The position numbers and the translations under genes are program-made. Of a stretch of DNA of 64,000 nucleotides, positions 1 to 11,004 are shown in pieces (the stretch's first letter is position 1; each line of letters begins with the position of its first letter). The notes under the pieces are model-generated. The model saw only the letters and a program-made list of their open reading frames with translations. It searched no databases and was not told where the DNA came from. This DNA comes from Hydrangea macrophylla (lineage: Eukaryota > Streptophyta > Magnoliopsida > Cornales > Hydrangeaceae), in assembly GCA_033977485.1 (NCBI GenBank), contig CM066993.1, positions 25,410,001 to 25,474,000 of the forward strand, read 5' to 3'.

Positions 1-430
1 TAAATCCAAAAATCACATATCTTATACCATTGGAAAGATATTGGAGTCTAGTATTTTATAAAAATGGTTTAGAAATCATTAAAATTATTTGTAACCATGT
101 TACCCTTGAAGAACCATTTTGCATTGAATTTGCTTAAAATGCATATTTTGAACTTTTGACTTTTTTTAGTGCAATTGCTTTGATCAAAGGGATATTCCAA
201 GGATGCTTTCATATTTTGGTACATGTTTTAACACGTTAGTTCAAAAAGTGTCACTCCCGGGGTATTTTGGCCATTTTGGTTTTGAAATTGGCAGGTTTTC
301 GAGTTAAGAAGCTTTCTGAAGAGCATGATTTTATCATTAAGGATTTTGAATTCTTTCCAACATTGTCGTCATCGATTTTAGAGGTAACCATCCCCTGATT
401 TCGATGGTCGGTCAAAATTGGGATGTCTAA
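1..430 (-). repeat. Tat-type LTR, terminal fragment
   Basis: The first 430 bases look like the right end of a Tat-clade LTR read on the + strand. The motif taccattggaaag near base 27, set in a stretch beginning taaatccaaaaat, recurs in the LTRs at about 26880 and 34630. The segment ends in gggatgtctaa, a degenerate form of the gggtgtctaca that closes the LTRs at 27485, 43960 and 61383. It is followed by tttgcccctcg, the complement of a polypurine tract, so the element runs on the minus strand and this is its 3' LTR. It resembles the LTR of the 24-35 kb element more than the one at 17324-20322, so pairing with the latter is uncertain. Confidence 0.75.
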
Positions 431-794
431 AATTTGCCCCTCGTCAGCAAAGCTTATGAAGCAACGCGTATCACAAGTAAATGTCGATGCCTGTGTAAAG
501 ATAAGCCTTTGACCGAACTGGCAGATTTAGGTAAAAATAAAGTACGTTGCAAAAATACGATGCCTAGATGGTTGGTGCTGGTCGTGCTCAATGATGAGCT
601 ACCTATGTATCCCAATGGGAATCAGACTAGGACGTAGTTAGGGTAAGGGATCACACACAAGCACAAATAGTCACATGGATGAATGCACCTATCCTACCGT
701 GATGCACGTGCCCATGGAATAACGACTACCAATGCAATTTCATGCTTCAAATTTTAAGACTATGCAAATGTGACGACTCGAGGTCATGCTGTGC
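431..794 (-). other. Tat 3' untranslated DNA next to LTR
   Basis: This noncoding stretch follows the polypurine-tract complement. It contains one copy of the family's conserved motif at 598-640 (ctacctatgtatcc, then gggaatcag, then acgtagtta), also found at 27652, 29961, 30058, 30160, 44192, 49466 and 49568. The short ORF here reads through the motif and is not regarded as a gene. Confidence 0.6.
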
Positions 795-1190
795 TTGATT
801 TTTATTACCCGTAACCACCTTGGTCCCCCGGATAAGTGCTTTTCATCGCTATCAGTAGCTACCTTAGCCCCCCCGGATGCATTTTTTTTCTATCAAGATG
901 CAATTGACTGGACTATGCCTCGCTCATTATGCCCTGATAAATGCAATTGACTAGACTATGCTTCGCGCATTACGCCCCAGTGCCGACGTAGGTTTGCTCT
1001 AATTTCAAATACAATTGGCTGGACTATGCTTCGTGCCTTATGCCCCGGTGTCAACGCATGTTTGCCCTTTCAAAATGCAATCAACTAGATTGCGCTTTAC
1101 GCCTTACGCCCTAGTGTCAATGCAGGTTTACTCCTCAGAATGCAATTAACTAGACTATGCTTCGCATATTATGCCCCAAAATTAATTGAC
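795..1190. repeat. Tandem repeat, unit about 66 bp
   Basis: A unit containing caattgactggactatgc, then cgcattatgcccc, then tgtcaacgcaggtttg starts near 901, 944, 1012, 1078 and 1143. The spacing is 65-68 bp, with one shortened copy. The copies are diverged by substitutions. It lies in the 3' hypervariable region of the Tat element that ends at 430. Confidence 0.8.
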
Positions 1191-1199
1191 AAGATGATT

Positions 1200-1400
1200 C
1201 AAGGATTGCTGCCTAGACGGTTCTGAGTGATTGATCAGGGATTGCCGTTGAGGACTAACAATGATTGCCTTTGAGGACTAACAGATGACCATTGAAGACT
1301 TAACAAGGATTGCTTTTGAGGAGTAATGAGGATTACCATTGAGGACTAATGAGGGCTGCCATAGAGGTCTTAACACTATGGCAAGATATTGGTCAATAGC
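1200..1400. repeat. Short tandem repeat, gattgcc-ttgaggacta unit
   Basis: Degenerate units of about 27-35 bp share gattgcc(t/a)ttgaggacta and run from about 1205 to 1380. The phrase gaggactta carries over into the next, longer repeat array, so the two arrays may be related. Confidence 0.65.
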
Positions 1401-2900
1401 CACTCAAGGACTTACATTATAAGAATGATGGTCAAAAAGCTACGCAGGGACTTATATTACTAGAGTGATGGTCAAAAGCCACTCAAGGACTTATATAGCA
1501 AGAATGATGGTCAACAGCTTTTTAAGGACTTAGAACAATGGTCAACAACCTTTCAAGGACTTATATTGAAAGAACGATAGTCGACAGGTTTTCAAGGACA
1601 TAGAACAATGGTCAACAGCCTTTCAAGGACTTATGTTGCAATAATGATAATCAATAGCCCTTTGGAGGACTTATGTTGCAAAAATAGGGATCAACATCCT
1701 CGCAAGGACTTATATTGTGAAAGTGACAATCAACAGCCCTTTGGGGGATTTATATTGCAAAAATAGAGATCAATAGCCTCACAAAGGCTTATGTTGTGAA
1801 AGAGACAATCAATAGCCCTTTGGGGGACTTATGTAGCAAAAATAGACATCAATAGCCTCGCAAGGGCTCATATTGCAAAAGCGACAATCAATAGCCCTTT
1901 GGGGGACTTATGTTGCAAAAATAGATATCAATAGCCTCGCAAGGGCTCATATTGCAAAAGCGACAATCAATAGCCCTTTGAGGGACTTATGTTGCAAAAA
2001 TAGAGATCAACAACCTCGTAAAGACTTATGTTGCAAAAGCTATAATCAACACCCCTTTAGGTTACTAATGTTGAAGAAATAGGGATTAACAGCCTCGCAA
2101 GGACTTATTTTGCGAAAGCAACAATCAACAGCCCTTTGGAGGACATATATTGCAAAAAGAGAGATCAAGAGCCTCGCAAGAACTTATGTTGTAAAAGCGA
2201 TAATCAACAGCCCTTTAGGGGACTTATGTTGGAAAAATAGGGATCAACAACCTCGCAAAGACTTATGTTACGAAAGCGATATTCAATAGCCCTTTCAGGG
2301 ACTTATGTTGCAAACATAGAGATCAATAGCCTCGCAAGCACTTATGTTGTGAAAGCAACAATAGCCCTTTAGGGGAATTATGTTGCAAAAATAGGGATCA
2401 GTAGCCTCGCAAGGACTTTTGCTGTGAAAGCGATAATCAATAGCCCTTTGGGGGACTTACGTTGCAAAAACAGGGATCGATAGCCTCGTAAGGGCTTCTG
2501 TTGCAAAAGCGACAGTCAATAGCCCTTTGGGGGACTTATGTTGCAAAAATAAAAATCAACAGCCTCGCAATGACTCATGTTGCAAAAGCGACAATCAATA
2601 GCCCTTTAGGGGACTTATGTAACAAAAATAGAGATCAACAGCCTTGTAAGGACTTATACTGTGCAAGCAACAATCAACAGCCTTTCGGGGGACTTATGTT
2701 GCAAAAAACAGAGATCAATAGACTCGCAAGGACTTATGTTGTGCAAGAATCCACAGCCCTTTAGGGGACTTATGTTGCAAAAATAGAAATCAGCAGCCTC
2801 TCAAGGACTTATGTTACCCAAGCAACAATCAACAGCCCTTTGGGGGATTTATGTTGCAAAAATAGAGATCAACAACCTCGCAAGGACTTATGTTGTAATA
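1400..2900. repeat. Minisatellite, about 40-bp units in a 79-bp higher-order repeat
   Basis: Two alternating half-units of about 39-40 bp make a composite of about 79 bp. One half carries agccctttgggggacttatg and the other agcctcgcaaggacttatg; each ends in ttgcaaaa or ttgtgaaagc. Roughly 15-20 composites are present, the clearest between 1690 and 2890. The beginning (1400-1690) has a simpler single-unit form. ORFs here (for example 1873-2082) are products of the repeat. The bases from 2901 to 3098 are unique AT-rich sequence in which I see nothing. Confidence 0.85.
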
Positions 2901-3098
2901 CGACACAAAAACTGATTAACTGGTATCAGACTGATTCTCAAACGATTTCATGGATTCAATTTACTAATTTTTGACTTGTGAGGTTCAAGTTCATTCCTAA
3001 GCAACTTTGCTTGCTCAACTGATTCAGATTCAAATTCAAATTCTTTACTTTGCTACTATGACTGATACATTCTTGATTTGGCTCTCAACTGATACTCA

Positions 3099-3622
3099 CA
3101 CTACAAGAAAAAACACTTTTAATGTCACTTTTAAAATTGTTGTTATGCCACTAAAAATATGAGTGACATGTATATTTCTCACATGTGCTTTTTATGTCAC
3201 TTTTTTAGCTGTTATGTCACTTTTTAAAAACTCTATTATTTATGTCAGTTATAAAGTATTTATGTCACTTTTTTTAAACCGACATAAATAAAAAGCGATG
3301 GCAATTTCGTAAATAAATCACATTCAACCCTCTCTATAAAAACAATTTAGGGCTTTTGTTTACTTGCTTGCTTTCCTCATTCCCGTTCTCCCTTCTCCGC
3401 TCGTTCCTCTCTCTTCTTGCTTGTTCCTCTATATCTACAGTCAATATCAAATCTTTCATTAAAACAAAAAGAGAAAGGAGATAGGATAACTGCTCGGAAG
3501 AACAGAGGGAAAAATAGATCAGAAGCCTGCGCCATCGTCCTCTTGTGGCCATCCACTAGCACCGCCATTCTCCTACTGAAGCCGCAACTAACATCACTTC
3601 TCTGACAGAGGTATTCACTCAC

Positions 3623-3661
<39 letters not shown>

Positions 3662-4310
3662 AGCTCTGGCGACAAGGAAAATTTTCTGTCCATCATTGCT
3701 ATGGATCGTGCTTTACACTTCTTAGTCGCCATCTCACTTGCCTTTCAATCATTTTAGGGTTTGATAATTGTTTTGTTTGATGATTCAGTATCTAATTAGT
3801 AGATCATAAAATCTCAATGTTACAATTATGTAAGTCTGTTGATCTGATAGTTTTGAATAGCTTCCTTGGTTTTTGGACTCAAATGACTGCGAATCTATAT
3901 ATAATTTTTGTTATCAAATTTTGGAACAAGTTCATGTTAGCAGATCTAGGCTCGAAAACTCTCTTACATAACTGATGGAAAAAAAAAACACACAATATGT
4001 ACAAACGAACAACTATTTGAGTGATTGTAATGGTAGAATAACCTAATAGAATGAGTCAGTTAATAAATGAATGAATGGCATAAAAACACTAGGAAAATGA
4101 TATTGTTGATTGAAAATTTAGTTAAAGCAACTTTATTTGTAAATTACTTTTAATACATTTGGTCAGTGTTTAATATCATATTATTGTCGGTAAAGCTTGC
4201 CCTGCTTCACTCCCATGTATGCACATAAGGGGTGAAAGAACATTATTGAGAAGGGAAGCAGAATTTGCTTTTTAAAAAAATGACCTTAACTTGAGGGGGA
4301 AAAAAACTTA
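3099..4310 (+). mobile_element. CACTA (En/Spm-type) transposon, truncated
   Basis: The segment opens with cactacaagaaaaaacac, the hallmark terminal inverted repeat of plant CACTA transposons. Directly inside it are at least five copies of the subterminal motif tatgtcac(t/a) (3186-3270). I do not find the opposite terminus (ending cttgtagtg), so the right end is missing and the stated end is approximate. Inside, at 3330-3350, is a TATA-like ctctataaaaac, then a CT-rich leader-like stretch, a possible donor site after gacagag at 3610, and about 600 bp of AT-rich sequence typical of a first intron. No long ORF is present. The leader could belong to the element's own transposase gene or to a captured host promoter. 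Confidence 0.65.
3626..3658. repeat. (TC)n microsatellite
   Basis: An almost perfect run of tc dinucleotides, about 33 bases long, within the leader-like part of the CACTA remnant. Confidence 0.95.
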
Positions 4311-4432
4311 GGGTAAATTACACAACCTCCCCTGAGGTTTGCCTTAATTACACAGACCTCCCTCGAGGTATGTAATTAGGTAACAAAACGCTCCCTCCCC
4401 TAACTGTCCGTTAGTTTTTTTTTTACATTAGC
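4311..4432. other. Possible DNA-transposon or MITE fragment
   Basis: The sequence gggtaaattacacaacctcc followed by cctgaggtttg, with a second partial copy (ttacacagacctccctcgag) 30 bases later, resembles a motif common at the ends of small nonautonomous plant DNA transposons. I recognise the style, not a named family. It abuts the Athila 5' LTR. Confidence 0.3.
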
Positions 4433-6069
4433 TAACAAGCGGAGGTATTTGTAAAATACAATAGCGCCAAAAGAAGAAAATGTGCTAAATTATTTCACAA
4501 TTCCTCCATTTATCTGCAATTTGAATTACAATGCTAGTTTGTACACGATTTGATTAAACTATGATAAGTTGTTTGTTTTAGCTGTAGTTTGTGCAGATTA
4601 CTGTTGTTGTGAGAAGAATTGGATGAGAAAGATAAAAGGGAGTGCTGAATTGTAATGAAGACAAGTAAAGGATGAAAAGTGAACCTCGATCGATTGAAGA
4701 CCATTCGATCGATCGAAGGTTCGATCGATCGAGAGAAGCTCAAGGGCTCGAAGATCCCAGAAGTTCAATCGATCGAAAGATGTTCGATCGATCAAACATG
4801 GGTTTTATCAGATTTTACGCGCACGCAGCAGAAGCGGGATTTTAACCCAAGCATTAGGTTTTCAGTATTTATACTCATATTATATATGTCCATAAGGACG
4901 CCCACTTTCATTTTCATCAGTTCATAGAGAGTAGAGAGCTTTACTTTGTTTTTTTTTTTGAGGGTTTTAATCAAGGTTATACATTGTTTGGTTTGGATTC
5001 CTCCTTGTTCAATACAAGTTTTCATTTCCAGGTTACTTTGTTTACGTTCTGCGCTTAGCTTATAGTAGTATAACTTGTTATCCCGTAGTCTTGCATGTTA
5101 GTTAGAGTTAAACAATTAATTTTCATAGATTTTATGCAAAAATCACAATCAAACACACCTTTAATGGAACTTTACGTTAAAAACACATCTGAGACACTTT
5201 AGACCATGTCCGAGTAGTCCCCAGGTTGGGAGATCACGATGAAATCGTGATCTCAAGCCTCTGTCATGCAGTAGAATAATTCCTATGTTCGATCGATCGA
5301 ATATGTTTGATCGATCGAAACAGAGATACAGTCGAGCGATCGAAGTCAGTTTGATTGATCTAAAGATGAAGATAGTCGATCGATCGAAAGCACGTCGATC
5401 AATCAAACTCTCTGATTCTTGAGAGCATTCTATGCAGTATTCCTAGACTTTCTGCTTTATTGATTTGTTATCAAATTGTCCCCAAATGCTTAGTTTGTCA
5501 AAACAGTCTGTAAACGTTAAGCCTTGAGGCATTCTTCTTCAATATATTTTGCAAACCACCCTCAATGCTAACACCATTGTAGATGCAAGTTGAAACTATT
5601 GTTTTAAACCGCTTTTTTGTATTTTAAACTTAATTGTGATGATATAGTCTCGGTCATGAAAGGACTATAGATTCTTTATCCTAAGAGAAATACGGAATAC
5701 TGTATAGAATGTGCTCCATTGAGCTTCAACGTAACTGCATGGTAGATGGCTAGGTCACGGTGGATTCGTGTGAACCCAACATTCCCTTTTATTAATATAA
5801 ACACATTTTAAATCATCGCTTAAATTAATTAGTTAGTTATTAGTTTAATCTAGTTTTGTTGCTTTATCTTTAGTAGTTGATAAATTGCGGGACTTTGTGT
5901 TCTGCATTCCGTTAAAATATTGATTTTTATTTTCTTGTTTGAGAATAATCTGAGTAATTAGTTTAACGCCTTCCCTATGGGATCGACCTAGACTTAACCA
6001 AATTACTACTTGCACGATTACCTACACTTGGGTATAGCACACAAGCGCACACATAAAATTCTTGTGTCA
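4433..6069 (+). repeat. Athila 5' LTR
   Basis: The LTR starts at taacaagcggaggtatttg, matched by tgacaagcgggggtatttg at 15645 (the initial TG is mutated to TA here). It ends in cttgtgtca, six bases before the primer binding site. Length is 1637 bp. It holds two clusters of GATC-rich palindromes (4682-4798 and 5288-5406), a TATA-like tatttatactcatattatat near 4868, and the Athila-style 3' part with ccctatgggatcgacctag near 5974. Short ORFs inside it are not genes. Confidence 0.88.
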
Positions 6070-6075
6070 AGTTTT

Positions 6076-6093
6076 TGGCACCGTTGCCGGGGA
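6076..6093 (+). other. Primer binding site, tRNA-Asp type
   Basis: The 18 bases tggcaccgttgccgggga match the complement of the 3' end of plant tRNA-Asp (tggcgccgttgccgggga) with one mismatch. This is the usual Athila primer site. It lies six bases after the LTR terminus. Confidence 0.9.
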
Positions 6094-6198
6094 AGGCGAC
6101 AAGCTAACGCTTCGATTACCTTAATCTATCCTTATCTCTTTCTGTTTTTCTTTTTCTTTCGTTCTTTAGATTAAAAACTACTTTGGGTCTTTCCCTTT

Positions 6199-8111
6199 AT
6201 GTCTGATAATTCCTTCGAAGGAATTTACGAAAACGTATTCTATTCATCCAATTCATCTAGTTCTATTAACCCCATAGTTACACCTATCGACTCAATGGCT
6301 GATAATCAAAGTGAAAACGGTGATAATGTGGTCGTACCAATCGACGATTCACTGCGTCCTTTGTGCGATCTCATGACACCTGAACACGCGCCTACACCTT
6401 CTTGTATTCTCATTCCACCTCATGCAAGCGAATTCCAATTTTGCAATGGAATGATTCAACTCCTAACTACCTTTCATGGAATGGAGAGCGAGAAGGCGTA
6501 TTTACATGTCAAGGACTTTGAGGATGTTTGTAAAACTTTCTCACAGAATTGTCCTATAGACGTGACACGTCTAATGCTATTTTTTTTCACTCTAAAGGAT
6601 AAAGCAAAAGCGTGGTTACTCACCTTGAAGCCAAACTCCATCTACACCTGGCATGCGATGAACACTGCTTTCTTGAAGAAATTCTTCCCACCTCGCATGA
6701 CCACTGAGCTTAAACGACAAATAAATTCTTATAAGCAAAAGAGCAATGAAACATTCACCCAAACTTGGGAACGTTTCAAGGATTTGCTACTCTCATGCCC
6801 ACATCATGGATACGAGAAATGGCAAACCATCAGCTACTTTTACGAAGGATTAAATGGTAAAACTAGGAAATTGGTCGAGACCATGAGTTCAGGGCCATTT
6901 CTTCGTAAAAACACGGAATAAGCTGAAGCTTATTTTGAGTGGTTAGCTGAACACGCCCATGAGTGGTCAAATTTAGACGATGTCCCACGCTCACAGATAT
7001 CCTGTGTGGAAGATAAAAGTTTATACCAACTAAAAAGTGAGGATCATCTGATGAATAAGTATGAAGAACTAGCGAAGAAAGTGGAAGAATTGGGAATGAA
7101 AGGAGAGAGTTCTATGCAGTTTTTGCCTGAAGAACCATGTGGCACATGCAACATGCTGGGATACACTACTCAATACTGTCCGAATGTGCAGTATTTTCAA
7201 GAACAACCCCCCATGGAAATGAATGCCATGCAAGGGTATAGGTGGGTGGGGAATTCCTACAACAATTATAATTCACAAAATAATAACAATGCTGGGACCC
7301 AACACCAATATCAACAACAACAGCCCTACAATAACAATAATCAGTATCACCTCACAAATAGAGCAAATAACTACAATAACAACAGCCCTACAATAACAAT
7401 AATCACTATCAGTCCCAGCCATTCCATCCAAATAGAGCAAATAACTACAACAACGCTCAACCGTCCAATAATCAACAGCCAAATGTTTATGTGTCACCTC
7501 ACAAAAAGGTGCAAGAGAAAGATCCACTCTCTAACGCAAATTTAACACAACAGTTAATTCAAATGATGAGTAAAATGTCCGCGACATTAAAGAGGATGGA
7601 TGCATGACAAGAGGGTTCGAGTAGTACATTTCCTGCTCAACCACTTCAAAACCCTAAGGGATACAATAATGGTCACCCTAATCATGAACAGGCAAAAGCC
7701 GTGACAACTTTGAGAAGCGGCAAAGTCATAAGGAAAAACACGCCTCTCTCTACCCCTGAAGAGTATGAAGAGGATGAAGTGGTGGATAAGAGTAAACCAT
7801 CTACTCAAAAGGAGGAGCTTTCTACTAATAACAAAGCATTAGAATCAAGTGAGGACACTCCTAAAGTAGTAGAAGAAGTTGAGAGAAGGCCTGGAAAGGA
7901 GCCCATCAAAGACGAATTACCTGAATGCCCTTTCCCCGCGTCTTACCCTCAAAGGCTCAAGAAACCCCAAAACGAGATAAAGAATCAGGAGTTTTTGGAG
8001 TTGTTCAAACAAGTGAAAATTAATCTCCCACTCCTTAATGGAATCAAACAAGTGCCAGCCTACGCTAAGTACCTAAAGACTTTTGCACGGTTAAAAGGAG
8101 GCAAAGTGTGA
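6199..8111 (+). pseudogene. gag: Athila gag (nucleocapsid precursor), broken
   Basis: Gag packages the element's RNA into virus-like particles. Translation starts at ATG 6199, and the retrotransposon Gag core lies at about residues 90-235 (FHGMESEKAYLHVKDFEDVC, then KAKAWLLTLKPNSIYTW). An in-frame TAA at 6919 interrupts the frame, which resumes through a zinc-knuckle-like CGTCNMLGYTTQYC at about 7135 in which the usual His is Tyr. An Asn/Gln-rich tract follows; within it a duplicated block (7313-7350 and 7377-7415) goes with a change of reading frame. The C-terminal part continues in another frame at 7701-8111 (MTTLRSGKVI and later FLELFKQVKINLPLLNGIKQ, typical of Athila before the protease). 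It is certainly nonfunctional as it stands. Confidence 0.85.
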
Positions 8112-8149
8112 AGAAACACGCTTATGTCGCTTGCCAAGCAAGCGCAATT

Positions 8150-8862
8150 ATTCAAAATGAATTACCTCCAAAGCTTAAAGACCCTGGCATCCCAACTGTT
8201 TCGTGTAGAATTGGAAATCAAAGGATAGACAATGCACTCCTTGAGTTAGGAGCTAGCGTAAACTTGCTGCCATATTAGTATATAAACAACTAGGGTTGGG
8301 TGAACTCAAACCTACCCGAGTTGCATTGCAATTGGCGGACAGGTCAGTTAAATATCCTAGAGAAATACTGGAAGACGTTCAGTTATAGATTGATACATTT
8401 GTTTTTCCGGTCGATTTTGTGATTCTGGACACTGAACCTGTGTCTAATCCATGTTCACAAATCCCGGTGATTTTTGGACGTCCATTCCTGAACACTATTG
8501 ATGCCACAATCAAAATAAGGAGTGGCATCATGACCATCGTATTTGGGAACATGACTTTAAATGTCAAGATATTTTTAAATCCCCGACCTGAAGAATACAA
8601 GGACGAAGAAGAAGTTAACTTCATCGAAACAGTCATCGAGGACGAGGTTGGCCGTGTAGAATACAAAGATCCTTTGGAGGTAGTTGTGTCACAATTCGAC
8701 GCTACTTATCAACCTAACAATTCTACCCCATTGGATGCTGCTCTAAATCATGACTGCCTCGTGATGGAAACTAAAGAGGAAGATAGAGATGAATGCATGT
8801 GGGTCACACCATATGAACCCTTGCCTCCGAAACCGAAGTTAACCATGCCTTCGAACTTTTAG
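8150..8862 (+). pseudogene. pro: Athila aspartic protease, broken
   Basis: The polyprotein-cleaving protease is recognised by NALLELGASVNLLPY at about 8230, the Athila counterpart of the D-[LT]-G-[AS]-S active site. The position of the catalytic Asp reads Glu (codon gag). A frameshift just after NLLPY moves the reading frame, which then gives VYKQLGLGELKPTRV and LQLADRSVKYPREILEDV, an in-frame TAG at about 8386, then VFPVDFVILDTE and PVIFGRPFLNTIDATI (8419-8520), the second conserved protease block. The rest to 8862 is a charged linker leading to RT. Confidence 0.8.
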
Positions 8863-8871
8863 TTTCCTGAT

Positions 8872-10480
8872 TTGGAATTAAAAGAGCTTTCAAAAGAGCT
8901 CAAATACGCTTTTTTAGGGACTGAAAAGACTTATCCTGTGATAATCTCATCTACATTGAATTCTGAAAAAGAGGAGAAGTTGATTCAAATGCTCAAACTG
9001 TACAAGGGAGCATTGGGATGGACCATTGCCGACCTAAAAGGCATAAGCCCTTCTATTTGCTCCCATAAGATATATTTGGAGGAAGACGCTAAACCTTCGC
9101 AACAAATGCAAAGGCAACTGAATCCTAATATGCAAGAAGTAGTGAAAAAGGAAGTCCTAAAACTTCTTGACATAGGGATAATATATCCTATCTCTGACAG
9201 CTCTTGGGTTAGTCCAACCCAGGTGGTGCCCAAAAAGGCGGGTATAACAGTTATCCCAAACAAAGATGGCGAGTTAGTACCAACACGCATCCCCACTGAT
9301 GGCGGATGTGAATTGATTACCAAAAGTTAAATACTGTGACCCGGAAAGACCACTTTCCATTGCCATTCATGGATGAAATGCTAGAAAGAGTGGCGGGTCA
9401 TAAATTTTATTGCTTCTTGGACGGATATAGCGGCTATAACCAAATCAAAATTGCTCCTGAAGATCAGGAGAAGACAACTTTCACTTGTCCGTTCGGTAAA
9501 TTCGCCTACCGTCGTATGCCTTTCGGTTTATGCAATGCACCTTCCACTTTTCAGCGGTGCATTTTAAGCATATTCAGTGATATGGTTGAACAGACACTCG
9601 AGATCTTTATGGATGACTTCTCAGTGTTTGGCCATAGTTTTGATAACTGTCTAGAAAACCTTGAGAATGTGTTAGCGAGATGCGAGGACAAACACTTAGT
9701 ACTAAACTTGGAAAAGTGTCACTTCATGGTGACCAAGGGAATTGTCCTCGGCCACATTATCTCTGATAAGGGTATCCAAGTCGATAAAGAAAAAATTGAT
9801 ATAATTTCAAATATGCCTGTCCCTCGTACAGTCCGAGACATTCGATCTTTTCTGGGACATGTTGGATTCTATCGACGCTTTATCCAAAATTTTAGTGCAA
9901 TATCCCGACCACTGTGCCAACTCCTAGTCAAAGACGCACCTTTCGAATGGTCGGAAAACTGTCAAATATCTTTTGATGCACTAAAAGAACACCTTACCTC
10001 CGCACCGATAATACAGGCACCCGATTGGAATTTACCGTTTGAGTTAATGTGCGATGCTAGCGACTATGCCATTGGCGCATTTCTAGGACAGAGGAAGGAC
10101 AACAAGCCTTATGTAATCTACTATGCCAGCCGAACACTTACTGAAACTCAAATGAATTATACGACTACTGAGAAAGACCTACTGGCAATAGTATTTGCTC
10201 TAGACAAATTCAGGTCTTATCTGATAGGTTCCCCAATCGTCTGTTTTACAGACCACTCGGCCCTCAAGTACCTGCTATCTAAGAAAGACGCGAAACAGAG
10301 GCTTATCCGCAGGATACTCCTACTCCAGGAATTTGATATCACTATCAAGGATAAAAAAGGAGTAGAAAATGTGGTCGTCAATCATTTATCTCGGTTGACA
10401 TTCACTGACAACACTAAGCCTGTACCTATAAAAGATGAATTCCCAGACGAGCAACTGATGGCTGTCTCCAGCATGTATGT
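8872..10480 (+). pseudogene. pol: Athila reverse transcriptase and RNase H, broken
   Basis: Reverse transcriptase copies the element RNA to DNA and RNase H removes the RNA strand. The N-terminal RT part lies in one frame (8872-9290: KKEVLKLLDIGIIYPISDSS, VSPTQVVPKKAG). A frameshift before 9300 and a TGA at 9309, where the family has a Cys codon, precede the rest. From 9336 an uninterrupted frame gives FPLPFMDEMLERVAGH, the FMDD catalytic motif (9610-9621), RRFIQNFSAISRPLCQLL and the RNase H part (MCDASDYAIGAFLGQ, YTTTEKDLLAIVFA, FTDHSALKYLLSK). Homology ends near DEFPDEQLMAV (about 10470); the frame runs on to 10610 in unrelated sequence. The tether and integrase normally found next are missing. 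Confidence 0.9.
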
Positions 10481-10692
10481 GCACGTGAGTTATTTGTTGT
10501 TCCGGCTTCAATGCCCTCTACCTGCTAGTGCACCTGGGGATATCAGGCGAATAGTGAGGTTAATTCTTGGTCACATTCCTTTATCTTTCTTTTCATGTTG
10601 CTTTGTTTAATTCTTCCTACTTAATCTTTCTTTTGTTTTAGTTAATTTATTTCTTCATTTCTTTTTTGTTTCCCTTTGTCAGGAATATCACT

Positions 10693-11004
10693 ATGAATCC
10701 ACCATTTCCACCGTTGTACCTTCCACATCAACTCTTTCATGGATTTGGACCATACATAAGGTCCTCGGGTACTCTGCCGCAAGTGGAACGTTTGATGCGC
10801 AATTACACTCTGTTATCCTTATCTCCATCCGGATCCCCTAATGTCAGTGAAATCAATTCCTTAGAGAGTTTGGACTTGTTCGATGATGTCCTCGCTGCTT
10901 TTCGCTTGTTTTGGGAAAGGGAATCATCAAGTTTAGACTCTACATTTGAAGTTCCGGCAGAGAAGGAGGTTGTGGAAGACGAAATATTCCTGCTTGACGA
11001 ATAG
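10693..11004 (+). CDS. Small Athila downstream ORF, function unknown
   Basis: An open frame of 103 codons starting MNPPFPPLYLPHQLFHG. I do not recognise a domain. It has an acidic C-terminal end (EKEVVEDEIFLLDE) and no membrane segment or signal peptide. Eleven bases upstream of the ATG is a pyrimidine tract ending in cag (tttgtttccctttgtcag, about 10665-10682), which looks like a 3' splice site. The same arrangement precedes the next ORF, whose product also starts MNP. It lies in the position of the env-like gene of Athila elements, beyond the point where integrase should be, so it may be expressed from a spliced mRNA. It may also be chance coding. Confidence 0.4.
   Translation: MNPPFPPLYLPHQLFHGFGPYIRSSGTLPQVERLMRNYTLLSLSPSGSPNVSEINSLESLDLFDDVLAAFRLFWERESSSLDSTFEVPAEKEVVEDEIFLLDE

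Noticed and set aside
1400..2900. Regularly spaced repeats reminiscent of a CRISPR array
   Set aside because: Both halves of the unit are repeated, so there are no unique spacers, and the setting is a plant retrotransposon; it is a minisatellite.
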